Assembly: GCF_005796185.1 (NCBI RefSeq)
Contig: NZ_VAHM01000001.1
Location: 124,001 to 188,000, forward strand
Reading direction: 5' to 3'
Length of the DNA: 64,000 bases
DNA from: Pseudarthrobacter sp. NamB4
Lineage (GTDB): Bacteria > Actinomycetota > Actinomycetes > Actinomycetales > Micrococcaceae
Made by a program: the position numbers and the translations under genes. Below, one piece after another: positions 1-8,734 of the stretch. How positions within the stretch are numbered: the first letter of the stretch is position 1; each line of letters begins with the position of its first letter. Below the pieces are notes generated by a model. The model made no database searches and was not told the origin of the DNA. It saw only the letters and a program-made list of their open reading frames with translations.

Positions 1-262
1 GGTCGACGTGCGTGAAGCCGGTGAGTACGACATCGTCCGGATCGACGGGGCGAAGCTTATCCCGCAAGGACGGATCCTGGCGGGGGAGGCGTGGAGTGAA
101 CTTCCCCAGGACCGGGACATCGTGTTCCACTGCAAGGCCGGCACCCGCTCGGCCAACGTGCTCGCGGCGGCGCGGAAGGCCGGCTACCAGCGCGTCAGCC
201 ATCTCGACGGCGGCATCCTCGCCTGGGTGCGCGAGGTGGAACCCGAAAAGCCTGTCTACTGA
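1..262 (+). CDS. Rhodanese-like C-terminal domain of a MoeB/MoeZ-type sulfur-carrier adenylyltransferase (5' partial)
   Basis: The gene enters from the left edge, read in the frame that starts at base 2, and stops at 262. About 86 residues are visible and they form most of a rhodanese domain: it opens with DVREAGEYD, has the active-site loop HCKAGTRS with the persulfide-carrying Cys, and ends with the usual LDGGILAW strand. The loop resembles the C-terminal rhodanese of MoeZ and MOCS3 proteins. Those proteins adenylate and thiocarboxylate small sulfur-carrier proteins for molybdopterin, thiamine or cysteine synthesis. The N-terminal ThiF-like part is outside the window, so assignment to MoeB/MoeZ is an inference; a stand-alone rhodanese is possible. 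The next gene is convergent. Confidence 0.7.
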   Translation, partial: VDVREAGEYDIVRIDGAKLIPQGRILAGEAWSELPQDRDIVFHCKAGTRSANVLAAARKAGYQRVSHLDGGILAWVREVEPEKPVY

Positions 263-270
263 CCCCCACT

Positions 271-460
271 GCGACGCTCTCTCACTTAACGAGGGCTTGT
301 AAGCGACGCTCTCTCACTTGACGGGCCCGTTCAAGGAACGCTCTATCACTGCTTTCGTGGGAGTGATGAAGCGTTGCCGGAAAAGCCGCGGGGAGTGATG
401 CGCATCAGGTGATAGAGGGTTGCCGGGAGGGGCGCATCAGGTGAGAGAGCGTTGCCCGGG
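271..460. repeat. Cluster of short interspersed repeats in both orientations
   Basis: Degenerate copies of a roughly 17-28 bp unit fill the gap between the rhodanese gene and hemA. Three copies with core ACGCTCTCTCACT or ACGCTCTATCACT start near 271, 303 and 335. Inverted copies with core CAGGTGAGAGAGCGTTGCC occupy 400-427 and 432-460, both introduced by GCGCAT, and a weaker inverted copy lies at 362-378. Opposite copies could pair into hairpins between the two convergent genes. No coding potential is apparent here. Copy number elsewhere in the genome cannot be judged from the window. Confidence 0.75.
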
Positions 461-471
461 TGCTGCGGTGG

Positions 472-1788
472 TCAGGCGGTTTCGCGGCCGCGGTGGTCCA
501 CCGGGCACTCTGCCTGCGGGGATGCGGCTCCGGGCTGCTCCACCTTGATGCCGTACAGAGCTTCCAAAGCGGCCACATAATCGTCCTGCTGACCGTTGGC
601 GGCAAGCTCCCGGGCACGCACGGTGGGCACGTGGAGAAGCTGCTTCACCATGCGGCGGAGTGCGAACTCGACTTCCTCCGCGGCCGCGGTGCAGCCGTGG
701 CGGGCCCTGACTTTTTCCATCTCTGAGTCAAGGACGTTCATGGTGTGCCGGCGCAGCGCGACAATGGCTGAATCCACGGAACGGGCCTCGCGCTCCTGCT
801 CGAAGGCCTTGGCGGCGCCGCTGACGATGCCGCTTGCCTGGGCCAGCGACTCGGCCTGCTCCTGTGGCGCCGCGAGGCGGACCGACTCAAGGGTCAGCAG
901 TTCAACGCCGTCGAGTTCACCGACGCCCGGATCGAAGTCATGGGTGAGCGCAAGGTCGATGGCAATCAGCGGCTGCGGGGAGTTGGCGCGGACATCGGCC
1001 AGTTCATCGGCCTCCACCCTGGTGTCTGAACCGCTGCAGCCGATCATCACGTCTGCCGCTGCCACTGCCGGCCGAAGTGATTCCGCATCCAGGGCAGTGC
1101 CTCCGCGGGTGGCAACGAATCCTTCGGCCCGGCCGGAGGAAGAGAAAACCGAGATGTCAGTGCAGCCGCGCTCGCGCAGCAGCGCCATGGTGGCCCCGGC
1201 GTAGGCACCGGTCCCGAAGACCACCACCTTCTTGCTGGACCAGTCCGGATTCTCGGAAAGATCCGTAGCCAGGTCCAGGGCGACGGAAACGATGGAAAGG
1301 CCGCGTGAACCGAGGGCGGTCTGGGCGCCCACATCTTTGGCGGTCTTCGACGCGGCCTGGAACAGCCGGACCAGGCCGGAGCTTGCCGTACCTTCGTGCT
1401 GGGCGGTAATGAGTGCGCGGCGCACCTGGCCGGCGATCTCGCGTTCCCCGACGACGGCGGAGTCAAGGCCGGCGCTGACGGCAAAGAGGTGCTGGCTGAC
1501 TTCCGGGCCGGTGCGGGTGCTGAACGAACGGGAGACGAGGGGCTCGCTGAGCCCGCTGGCTTCGCTGATCTCTGCGACAAGCGCTGCCCGGGCAGCCTCG
1601 ACATCGTCCGCGTGCGAAGCTTCGCCGTAAATTTCGTAGCGGTTGCAGGTGGCAAGGACCACCGCACCCGTGACCGCCGGCGATCCGGAGAGAGCGGATG
1701 CAGCGATCCCCGAGGAACCGTTGCTCAACTGAGCAACGGTCTCAAGATCGATGTCGGCGTGTGTAGCCACCAATGAAAAAAGAACCAC
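472..1788 (-). CDS. hemA: Glutamyl-tRNA reductase
   Basis: This enzyme performs the NADPH-dependent reduction of glutamyl-tRNA to glutamate-1-semialdehyde, the first committed step of heme synthesis by the C5 route. The 438-residue product has the usual family length. It carries the catalytic Cys48 in ATCNRYEIY, the conserved [14 protein letters not shown] stretch near residues 112-125, and the NADPH-binding loop FGTGAYAG at about 191-198. The C-terminal helical region is the dimerisation domain typical of the family. The start is a GTG at 1788. The gene is divergent from hemE, whose product acts later in the pathway, so the roughly 160-bp gap between them must hold both promoters. A short internal TTG start cannot be excluded. 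Confidence 0.96.
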   Translation of the reverse strand: MVLFSLVATHADIDLETVAQLSNGSSGIAASALSGSPAVTGAVVLATCNRYEIYGEASHADDVEAARAALVAEISEASGLSEPLVSRSFSTRTGPEVSQHLFAVSAGLDSAVVGEREIAGQVRRALITAQHEGTASSGLVRLFQAASKTAKDVGAQTALGSRGLSIVSVALDLATDLSENPDWSSKKVVVFGTGAYAGATMALLRERGCTDISVFSSSGRAEGFVATRGGTALDAESLRPAVAAADVMIGCSGSDTRVEADELADVRANSPQPLIAIDLALTHDFDPGVGELDGVELLTLESVRLAAPQEQAESLAQASGIVSGAAKAFEQEREARSVDSAIVALRRHTMNVLDSEMEKVRARHGCTAAAEEVEFALRRMVKQLLHVPTVRARELAANGQQDDYVAALEALYGIKVEQPGAASPQAECPVDHRGRETA

Positions 1789-1946
1789 AGCAGCACAATC
1801 ATAGCTTTTTCGTTACTCGGTAGAACAACTCCCCGGTCCTGCGGGCATAGGCACCGCCTGTGATTCCTGCCACGGCGCGCACGCAGGGGTCGGGGATGAC
1901 ACTTTGTCGTTATCTTTTGGGGCCGTTTTTCGGCACAATCAAAAGC

Positions 1947-3041
1947 ATGACTTCCAGCCCTGCCACGTCCGCTGCCGGCGCCCTCGCTGCAGACCACCCG
2001 CTCATGGATGGCCGCACTGCAGATTCCCCGCTGATCACGGCCTACCGCGGAGGCAAGCCTTCCCGCCGCCCTGTCTGGTTCATGCGGCAGGCAGGGCGGT
2101 CCCTGCCGGAGTACCTTAAGGTGCGCGAAGGCGTTGCCATGCTGGACTCCTGCCTGCGTCCGGAGCTGGCCTCGGAAATCACGCTCCAGCCCGTCCGCCG
2201 CCACGGCGTTGACGCCGGCATCTTCTTCTCCGACATCGTCATTCCGTTGAAGCTGGCGGGCGTCGGCGTAGATATTGTGCCGGGAGTTGGACCCGTCCTG
2301 GACACGCCTGTCCGCACGGCCGCGGACGTAGCTGCACTGCCGCAGCTGACCTGGGAATCGCTGGAACCCATCCGCGAAGCTGTACGCCTCACTGTGGCCG
2401 AACTCGGCAAAACCCCTTTGATTGGCTTTGCCGGTGCCCCCTTCACCCTGGCGGCCTACATGGTGGAGGGCCAGCCCTCCCGCGACCACCTGGGCCCGCG
2501 CACCATGATGCACGCCGACCCGGAAACCTGGACAGCCCTGGCCAACTGGGCCGCCGATGCCTCCGGGATGTTCCTGCAGGCACAGCTTGAGGCCGGCGCC
2601 TCCGCTGCCCAGCTCTTCGACTCCTGGGCCGGTTCCCTGGGCCTGGCGGACTACACCAAATACGTGGCCCCGGCGTCCACGCGCGCCCTGGATCACGTAC
2701 GGCATCTCGGCGCGCCGCTGATCCACTTCGGCACCGGCACGTCCGAGCTCCTTGTGGCCATGCGCGACGTGGGGGTGGATGTGGTTGGCGTCGACTACCG
2801 GCTTCCGCTTGATGAGGCAAACCGCCGCCTGAGCGGCACGGTGCCGCTGCAGGGCAACATCGATCCCGCCCTGCTGCCCGCGCCCTGGGAAATCCTGGAA
2901 GCACACGTGCGCGACGTCCTTACCGCAGGTGCCGCGGCTCCGGGGCATGTGGTGAACCTCGGCCACGGTGTTCCCCCGGAGACGGACCCCGCGGTCCTGA
3001 CCCGCGTGGTGGAGCTCATCCACTCCATCGCCCCGGAGTAG
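1947..3041 (+). CDS. hemE: Uroporphyrinogen decarboxylase
   Basis: It decarboxylates the four acetate side chains of uroporphyrinogen III to give coproporphyrinogen III in the cytosol. From the ATG at 1947 the product has 364 residues, the normal length. The N-terminal signature FMRQAGR (residues 45-51) supplies the two substrate-binding arginines. FFSDIVIPL holds the invariant Asp that contacts the pyrrole nitrogens, and GHGVPPETD near the C-terminus is also conserved. The frame stays open up to 1860, but the upstream residues look unlike the family. No strong Shine-Dalgarno is visible before 1947, so a short or absent leader is possible. The hemY start follows four bases after the stop. Confidence 0.96.
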   Translation: MTSSPATSAAGALAADHPLMDGRTADSPLITAYRGGKPSRRPVWFMRQAGRSLPEYLKVREGVAMLDSCLRPELASEITLQPVRRHGVDAGIFFSDIVIPLKLAGVGVDIVPGVGPVLDTPVRTAADVAALPQLTWESLEPIREAVRLTVAELGKTPLIGFAGAPFTLAAYMVEGQPSRDHLGPRTMMHADPETWTALANWAADASGMFLQAQLEAGASAAQLFDSWAGSLGLADYTKYVAPASTRALDHVRHLGAPLIHFGTGTSELLVAMRDVGVDVVGVDYRLPLDEANRRLSGTVPLQGNIDPALLPAPWEILEAHVRDVLTAGAAAPGHVVNLGHGVPPETDPAVLTRVVELIHSIAPE

Positions 3042-3045
3042 GCCG

Positions 3046-4506
3046 GTGGGCAGCCAGACGGCAAAAGCCGGAACCGCCCTGGTGCTGGGCGGGGGGATAT
3101 CAGGCCTGCTGTCAGCACGGGAACTTGCTGCCGCCGGACACACGGTCACCGTCCTTGAAGCCGGACGGGAATGGGGCGGCTGCGTGGGAAGCCACACTGT
3201 GGCCGGGCTGACCCTCGACAGTGGCGCAGAATCATTCGCTACCCGGTCTGATGCAGTGGAGAAGCTCGCAGCCGAACTTGGCCTCGCCGACAGGATCGTT
3301 CCGCCGCGGCCCGGGGGAGCCTGGGTGCAGTTGCCGGACGGCCCGCGCGAACTGCCTAGGACCGGCGTCCTGGGTATCCCGGCAAATCCCTGGGACCCAG
3401 AAGTCCGCCGCACCCTCGGGCTTGTGGGTTCCCTCCGGGCGTCCCTGGACAGGCTCCTGCCCGCTTCGGTGGGCACAGCTGCGGACATCATCAGCGTCTC
3501 AGCCCTTGTCAGGGCCCGGATGGGCGCCCGGGTCCTGGAGCGGCTGGTGGCTCCGGTGGTGGGCGGCGTCCACTCCGCAGATCCCGGACTGCTCGACGTC
3601 GACATGGTGGCGCCCGGGCTGCGGGACGGGCTGCGGCGCCACGGCTCCCTGGCCGCCGCTGTCTCTGCCCAGCGGCGTGCATCCGGCGGACCGCCGGTCC
3701 GCAGCGGCGCCGATCCCGTGCCCGCCGGTCCTGCCAAGGCAGGCTCCGCCGTCGCCGGACTGGAAGGCGGGATGCATACCCTCGTCACTGCGCTCGTCGC
3801 CGACCTTCGCGGGCGGGGGGTGACGCTCCTTCCCGCTGCACCCGCCATCTCTGTTGCCCGTACCCAGGAGGGGTGGCGTGTCAGCTCAGCCGGAGAGACG
3901 TTCGACGCCGGCCGGCTGGTGGTGGCAGTGGACGGTCCGGCCGCCGTCGGACTGCTTGAGGAGGCGATACCCGCCTTGAAGGGAAAACGCCCCACGCCGG
4001 GTCCGGACGTCAAGCTCGTCACGCTGGTACTGGACAAGCCCGAACTGGATCGGCGGCCCCGCGGCACAGGCATCCTGGTGGCACCGCAGGTTCCCGGTAT
4101 CGAAGCAAAGGCACTGACCCATGCCACCGGCAAATGGGATTGGCTGGCAGCGGCGGCCGGACCTGGGCGGCATGTTGTCCGGCTGTCCTATGGGCGGATA
4201 GACGGGGCGGGAGAGCAGCCCGGCGGCCCGGAGACGGATGAAGAATTGCTGGCCGCGTCCCTCCGGGACGCGCAGGCCCTGCTGACGGTCCCCATATCGC
4301 GGGAGGACGTGCTGGACTGGGACGTTGTCCGGTGGCGGGGCTCCCTGCCATTTGCCGCCGTGGGGCACAAGTCCCGCGTGGCCGGCATTCGAAAGTCCTG
4401 CGCGGCGGCTGGCAACCTGACCGTGGTGGGAGGCTGGGTGGCGGGCAACGGGCTGGCAGCCGTGGTGTCGGACACCCGGGAACAGATCAGAGAGCTCGTC
4501 AGCTGA
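3046..4506 (+). CDS. hemY: Coproporphyrinogen III / protoporphyrinogen oxidase, HemY type
   Basis: This FAD-dependent oxidase removes six electrons from the porphyrinogen ring. In actinobacteria that carry HemQ the substrate is expected to be coproporphyrinogen III (CgoX activity) rather than protoporphyrinogen IX. The 486-residue product starts with a GTG four bases after hemE, suggesting co-translation. A dinucleotide-binding loop GGGISG is at residues 15-20, with the acidic strand end VLEA at about 36-39. A second FAD-contacting segment at the C-terminus reads GGWVAGNGLAAVV. The middle of the protein is Pro/Gly-rich in places (around residues 205-230), a likely loop. The substrate assignment rests on context, not on residues seen here. 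Confidence 0.93.
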   Translation: MGSQTAKAGTALVLGGGISGLLSARELAAAGHTVTVLEAGREWGGCVGSHTVAGLTLDSGAESFATRSDAVEKLAAELGLADRIVPPRPGGAWVQLPDGPRELPRTGVLGIPANPWDPEVRRTLGLVGSLRASLDRLLPASVGTAADIISVSALVRARMGARVLERLVAPVVGGVHSADPGLLDVDMVAPGLRDGLRRHGSLAAAVSAQRRASGGPPVRSGADPVPAGPAKAGSAVAGLEGGMHTLVTALVADLRGRGVTLLPAAPAISVARTQEGWRVSSAGETFDAGRLVVAVDGPAAVGLLEEAIPALKGKRPTPGPDVKLVTLVLDKPELDRRPRGTGILVAPQVPGIEAKALTHATGKWDWLAAAAGPGRHVVRLSYGRIDGAGEQPGGPETDEELLAASLRDAQALLTVPISREDVLDWDVVRWRGSLPFAAVGHKSRVAGIRKSCAAAGNLTVVGGWVAGNGLAAVVSDTREQIRELVS

Positions 4507-4612
4507 GAGTTTCCGCTGGTCAACGGCGGAATAGCTCACACATGCCCTGCCGGCCTGCAGCCCCACCGGGGAGTGCCGGCTTTCATTTCGGCCGGCGGTC
4601 TGGTTAGGGTCG

Positions 4613-5578
4613 ATGACTATGGCTAAACACAGGTCCGAACTTTCCATGTCCCGGACCGGTATCCATGGGGGAGTCCGCCGCGGCACTGCAGCTGCGGCGG
4701 TCGGAGCGGTACTGGTCCTTGCAGCAGGCGTCCCGGCGTCCCAGGGTGACGAGGGGAAACCCACTGTCAGCGGCAACTCCGCCTCCGCGAGGCAGGACGC
4801 CCCCGGCCAGAAGCGGGACAGCAAGGAAGCAAAGGACAAGGCTGCCAAGCCTTCCCGGAAGACGGCCGCCCCTTCTCCTGTTCCAGAACAGACGCCACCG
4901 GCTACAGCCCTCTCAGTTCCGACGGCGCTGCTCCCGGCGGTCAAAGCTTCGTCCTCCACCGCGGCTCCCGCGACCAGCCCCGCCGCATCAACACCGTCCG
5001 GGCCCGCGCTCCCGGTACCGGCGCCGTCGGAGACGCTGGTACCCACCGCTCCTGCAGCCAACGTTCCCCTGCCTTCCGTCACCCTTGGGGCCCAACAATC
5101 CCCGTCCGGGCGTACTGCCACTGCCGCCCCCGCCGCGGAATCACCGGCGGAGGGCACGCCTGCAGTTGGGGCCTCGGTGCCGTCAAGTGCACCCCGTGTG
5201 CAGTCCTCCGCTGGAACCGGGACCAGCCCAGCAGAGGCCGGGCAGTCCACTGCGGGCCAATCCAGCACTGGCCACGAGACCACGGGAACAGCAGCTGTTC
5301 CGGGAACTGCTGCCGGTCAATCGAATGCGGACGGACAGAAAGTTGCCCCGTCTGAGCTGCCGGCGCCGGCGGCCGGAACGCCGTCTTCCACCACTCCAAA
5401 GCGACAGACCGGACACACTCCGCGTGCGGCAGGCATCCCGCGGAGCAGCGGGCAAAACGTTGCATCTTTCTCAAGCGCACAGGCCGGGCTGCACAGCGGA
5501 ACGATCGGGCTCGGCGTGGGGCTGGTGGGCGTAGCTGCCGCCGCAGGCGCGGCCTACCTCCGCATCCGGAAACCCTAG
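4613..5578 (+). CDS. Pro/Ala/Ser/Thr-rich secreted protein with C-terminal membrane anchor, function unknown
   Basis: I do not recognise a family. The 321-residue product has a basic N-terminus followed by a hydrophobic segment (about residues 25-42) resembling a signal peptide. A long low-complexity middle (about 50-285) is dominated by Ala, Pro, Ser and Thr and lacks clear tandem periodicity. A C-terminal hydrophobic helix (about 293-315) ends in RIRKP. That layout suits a wall-spanning stalk held in the membrane. No LPXTG sortase motif is visible. It lies between hemY and hemQ in the same orientation, about 106 bp after hemY and 125 bp before hemQ. A link to heme is suggested by position only. 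A start at the ATG six bases downstream is equally possible. Confidence 0.75.
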   Translation: MTMAKHRSELSMSRTGIHGGVRRGTAAAAVGAVLVLAAGVPASQGDEGKPTVSGNSASARQDAPGQKRDSKEAKDKAAKPSRKTAAPSPVPEQTPPATALSVPTALLPAVKASSSTAAPATSPAASTPSGPALPVPAPSETLVPTAPAANVPLPSVTLGAQQSPSGRTATAAPAAESPAEGTPAVGASVPSSAPRVQSSAGTGTSPAEAGQSTAGQSSTGHETTGTAAVPGTAAGQSNADGQKVAPSELPAPAAGTPSSTTPKRQTGHTPRAAGIPRSSGQNVASFSSAQAGLHSGTIGLGVGLVGVAAAAGAAYLRIRKP

Positions 5579-5633
5579 TCTGGCTGCCGCGGGGGACCGG
5601 AAGCCGGGGATGTGGACGGGCGCGCTGTGACGT

Positions 5634-5664
5634 TTACCACTTCTACCGATTGTAGAAGTGGTAA
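5634..5664. promoter_or_regulatory. Perfect 13-bp inverted repeat upstream of hemQ, candidate operator
   Basis: The left arm TTACCACTTCTAC (5634-5646) and right arm GTAGAAGTGGTAA (5652-5664) are exact reverse complements separated by five bases. There is no T-run after the right arm, so an intrinsic terminator is unlikely. A TACTAA element at 5681-5686 and TTGACG at 5673-5678 lie between it and the hemQ start at 5704, so a bound repressor could cover the promoter. The regulator is unknown. Confidence 0.65.
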
Positions 5665-5703
5665 GTTTCGACTTGACGGGTACTAAGGGGCAAACTTGTA
5701 ACC

Positions 5704-6405
5704 ATGAGCCACACTTCTGCCGAATCTGTCACTAAAACCGAAGAACGAGCCGAGCAGTTTTTCACCCTCTGGACGGTATTCAAGCGCTCCGATACCCTGA
5801 TCCGCAGTGCCGATGCCGCCACTGATTTCGAGGCCCTGCTGGAACGGCTTGCCCAGTCCGGCGTGACGCACCGCGGCAGCTACGACGTCTCCGCCATGCG
5901 GGCCGATGCAGACGTAATGGTGTGGCTCCATGGGCCCAAGCCGGAAGCCCTGCAGCAGGCAATCCGCGATATCCGCCGCAGCACCCTTTTTGCCGGGACT
6001 GAAATCGTCTGGTCAGCCATGGGCGTGCACCGCGAGGCCGAGTTCGCCAAGAACCACACCCCCGCCTATTCCCGCGGTGTCGCGCCGGCGGAATGGCTGT
6101 GTGTCTACCCGTTCGTCCGCTCCTATGAGTGGTACATCCTGCCGGAGGAAGAACGGGGCGCAATGCTTCGTGAGCATGGCCTCCTGGGCCGGGAGTTCCC
6201 GCAGGTCATTTCCAACACGGTTTCTTCCTTCGCGTTGGGCGACTGGGAATGGATCCTGGGCCTTGAGGCGCCCGAGCTCGTGGACCTCGTGGACCTGATG
6301 CGCCACCTGCGCAACACCGAGGCCCGCAACCACGTCCGTGAGGAAGTCCCCTTCTACACCGGACGCCGGATCTCCGCTGCAGAGGTAGCCGAGGTGCTCG
6401 CATGA
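5704..6405 (+). CDS. hemQ: Coproheme decarboxylase (HemQ/ChdC)
   Basis: It converts coproheme to heme b by two H2O2-dependent oxidative decarboxylations, the last step of the coproporphyrin-dependent pathway. The 233-residue protein belongs to the chlorite dismutase superfamily. The residues expected from the actinobacterial enzyme are present at the same numbering I recall for Corynebacterium diphtheriae ChdC: distal base His118 in KNHTP, catalytic Tyr135 in CVYPF, and proximal heme ligand His158 in REHGLLGR. The gene sits behind a perfect palindrome and overlaps hemH by four bases (ATGA), so decarboxylase and ferrochelatase are probably translated together. The older label chlorite dismutase would be misleading. 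Confidence 0.95.
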   Translation: MSHTSAESVTKTEERAEQFFTLWTVFKRSDTLIRSADAATDFEALLERLAQSGVTHRGSYDVSAMRADADVMVWLHGPKPEALQQAIRDIRRSTLFAGTEIVWSAMGVHREAEFAKNHTPAYSRGVAPAEWLCVYPFVRSYEWYILPEEERGAMLREHGLLGREFPQVISNTVSSFALGDWEWILGLEAPELVDLVDLMRHLRNTEARNHVREEVPFYTGRRISAAEVAEVLA

Positions 6406-7679
6406 GCCAGCCAGGACAGCAGGTCGCGGTCAGCATGGCCGTGAACCCCGTGACCGAAGCCGGACGGATGGCTCCCAAGAAGTACGACGCCGTCCTTCTC
6501 GCCTCCTTCGGCGGGCCGGAAGGCCAGGAGGACGTCATCCCGTTCCTCCGGAACGTCACCCGCGGCCGGGGCATCCCGGACGAGCGGCTTGAAGAGGTAT
6601 CGCACCACTACCGGGCCAATGGCGGCATCAGCCCCATCAACCAGCAGAACCGCGAGCTCAAGGCCGCCCTGGAGGCCGAGCTCGCCGCCCGGGGCATCAA
6701 CCTGCCGGTGCTCTGGGGCAACCGCAACTGGGCTCCCTACATTCCGCAGACCCTGCAGGATGCATACGACGCCGGCCACCGCCGCCTGCTGATGCTTACC
6801 ACGAGTGCCTACTCGTGTTACTCCAGCTGCCGCCAGTACCGCGAGGACGTCGGCATGGCCCTGACGGAAACCGGACTCGACGGCCGGCTCGAAGTGGACA
6901 AGGTGCGCCAGTACTTCGACCACCCCGGCTTCGTGGAGCCCTTCATCGAGGGTACTGCTGCGGGCCTGGCGGAAGTGCAGGCGAAGCTGGCCGCCGCAGG
7001 CACCCCCGATGCACCGGTCCAGGTCCTGTTCGCCACGCACTCCATCCCCACCCGGGATGCGGAAGCAGCAGGCCGTTCCGATGGCGAACCCCGGGAATTC
7101 GAAGAGGGCTCGGCCTACGTTGCCCAGCACCTGGCCGCCGCTGCGGCCGTCATGCAGAGGGTGGAAGAGGAATCAGGCATGACTGCCCCTTGGTCCCTGG
7201 TGTACCAGTCGAGGTCCGGTGCACCGCACGTGCCGTGGCTCGAACCGGACATCAATGATGCCATCGAGGAACTGGCCGGCAACGGCGTCGGAGGCATTGT
7301 CATCGTGCCGCTGGGCTTCGTCAGTGACCACATGGAAGTTGTCTGGGACCTGGACACCGAGGCTCTGGAAACCTGCGCCAACCTTGGACTCGCCGCCACC
7401 CGGGTCCCCACACCCGGCACCCACCGCACATTCGTGAACGGCCTGGTGGACCTGATCTCGGAACGTACCGTGGCCAACAACATCGGTGACCGCCCGGCCG
7501 TAACCGCTCTCGGCCCTTGGTACGACGTCTGCCGGCCGGGCTGCTGCGCGAACTTCCGCGGTGAAAAGCCAACCATCGCCGGGGCTGACACCACCGTGGG
7601 AACCGGCCACGACCCCTACCCCGGTGAAGAAGCCGGGGCCGGGCAGCCTGCGCCTGCTGCGGGAGCGCCGCAGCAGTGA
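6402..7679 (+). CDS. hemH: Coproporphyrin III ferrochelatase
   Basis: It inserts Fe2+ into coproporphyrin III to give coproheme, the substrate of HemQ. The 425-residue product is somewhat long because of an N-terminal extension and a Pro/Ala-rich tail. The core begins near residue 23 with MAPKKYDAVLLASFGGPEG, so an in-frame start at 6468 is an alternative to the ATG coupled to hemQ. The catalytic His213 is in FATHSIPTRDA. Cysteines at 139 and 143 (YSCYSSC) and at 377, 381 and 382 (DVCRPGCC) match the positions where actinobacterial ferrochelatases hold a [2Fe-2S] cluster, though cluster binding is inferred. It overlaps hemC by four bases. Confidence 0.95.
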   Translation: MSQPGQQVAVSMAVNPVTEAGRMAPKKYDAVLLASFGGPEGQEDVIPFLRNVTRGRGIPDERLEEVSHHYRANGGISPINQQNRELKAALEAELAARGINLPVLWGNRNWAPYIPQTLQDAYDAGHRRLLMLTTSAYSCYSSCRQYREDVGMALTETGLDGRLEVDKVRQYFDHPGFVEPFIEGTAAGLAEVQAKLAAAGTPDAPVQVLFATHSIPTRDAEAAGRSDGEPREFEEGSAYVAQHLAAAAAVMQRVEEESGMTAPWSLVYQSRSGAPHVPWLEPDINDAIEELAGNGVGGIVIVPLGFVSDHMEVVWDLDTEALETCANLGLAATRVPTPGTHRTFVNGLVDLISERTVANNIGDRPAVTALGPWYDVCRPGCCANFRGEKPTIAGADTTVGTGHDPYPGEEAGAGQPAPAAGAPQQ

Positions 7680-8674
7680 CGGTCCGCATCGGTACCCGGG
7701 CCAGCAAGCTCGCGCTCACCCAGACGCAGCAGACCGCGGACCAGCTGGCCGCCGTCGGAGGCTTTCCGGTGGAGCTCGTGCACATCAAAAGCGATGGCGA
7801 CGTCCTCACCGGCTCCCTGTCCCAGATGGGCGGTACCGGCGTCTTCGTTGCCGCCCTGCGTGACGCGCTCCTGCGGAATGAATGCGATGTTGCGATCCAC
7901 TCGCTCAAGGACCTGCCCACCGGGTTGGCGGTGGGGCTCAGCCTGGCGGCCACCCCGCGGCGGGTGGACGTCCGTGATGTCCTGTGCGCCCGCGATGGAC
8001 TGAAGCTGGCAGAACTGCCACGCAACGCAAAGGTGGGCACCGGATCGCCCCGGCGGGCAGCCCAGCTTCGCAGCGCCCGGCCGGACCTGGACATCGTGGA
8101 TATCCGCGGCAACGTGGACACGCGGCTGGGCCGGGTACCGGGGCTGCCCGGCAACCCAACCACCGAGGTGGTTACGGGCAAGTCCTGCGACCTGGATGCC
8201 GTGGTGCTTGCCGCCGCAGGCCTGGAGCGGATCAACAGGCTGGACGCCGTCACTGAGTTCCTGGACACGGACATTATGCTGCCCGCCGCGGGACAGGGGT
8301 CGCTCGCCATTGAGTGCCGCACTGCCGACGCCCCGCCAAGGGCAGGATCGGCCGAAGGTTCACGGGAAGTCCTTGCACAGGCCCTCGCCGCCCTTGACGA
8401 CCCCGACACCCGGCTGGCGGTCACCGCCGAACGTGCCCTCCTGGCAAGGCTTGAAGCCGGCTGCGCAGCTCCCGTGGGGGCCTACGCCTACCGGAAAGGC
8501 AGCCTGCTGCATCTTGAAGCGGTGGTATGTGCCGTTGATGGCACAGCGTCGGTACGGGACAAGCGCGCCACCGACGGACTGACGGAAGTGGGTGCCACGC
8601 TGCTGGGCATCGAACTGGCCGAGGTGCTCCTCGCCGCCGGCGCTGCCGATATCGCGGACCTGCAGGCTTCCTGA
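7676..8674 (+). CDS. hemC: Hydroxymethylbilane synthase (porphobilinogen deaminase)
   Basis: It polymerises four porphobilinogen units into the linear tetrapyrrole hydroxymethylbilane. The 332-residue product starts at the GTG that overlaps the hemH stop. Family residues are visible: the catalytic Asp79 in HSLKDLP, the substrate-binding arginines in GTGSPRRAAQLRSARPD (from about residue 121), and Cys263 in EAGCAAPVGAY, which carries the covalent dipyrromethane cofactor. It lies between hemH and hemD, so the operon returns to early-pathway enzymes after the terminal steps. There is no sign of truncation. Confidence 0.96.
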   Translation: MTVRIGTRASKLALTQTQQTADQLAAVGGFPVELVHIKSDGDVLTGSLSQMGGTGVFVAALRDALLRNECDVAIHSLKDLPTGLAVGLSLAATPRRVDVRDVLCARDGLKLAELPRNAKVGTGSPRRAAQLRSARPDLDIVDIRGNVDTRLGRVPGLPGNPTTEVVTGKSCDLDAVVLAAAGLERINRLDAVTEFLDTDIMLPAAGQGSLAIECRTADAPPRAGSAEGSREVLAQALAALDDPDTRLAVTAERALLARLEAGCAAPVGAYAYRKGSLLHLEAVVCAVDGTASVRDKRATDGLTEVGATLLGIELAEVLLAAGAADIADLQAS

Positions 8675-8734
8675 TTCCGCCGATGCCAATCCCTACCCCG
8701 CCAGCCCGGCCTTCCGGTACAGGGCGCCAGTAGA

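Noticed and set aside
271-460. A CRISPR array
   Set aside because: The units are few, degenerate and in both orientations, spacers are not uniform, and no cas genes are present.
1725-4133. An 802-codon open frame antisense to hemE and hemY
   Set aside because: It lies opposite two clear heme genes, has no recognisable protein pattern, and long antisense frames are common at this GC content.
3886-5283. A 465-codon antisense frame over hemY and the surface protein gene
   Set aside because: Its composition mirrors the low-complexity plus-strand gene and it has no domain or ribosome site.
5634-5664. Reading the hemQ palindrome as a terminator for the surface-protein gene
   Set aside because: There is no T-run on either side and it lies very close to the hemQ start, which fits an operator better.
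5704-6405. Calling HemQ a chlorite dismutase
   Set aside because: The residues His118, Tyr135 and His158 and the hemH neighbour fit coproheme decarboxylase.
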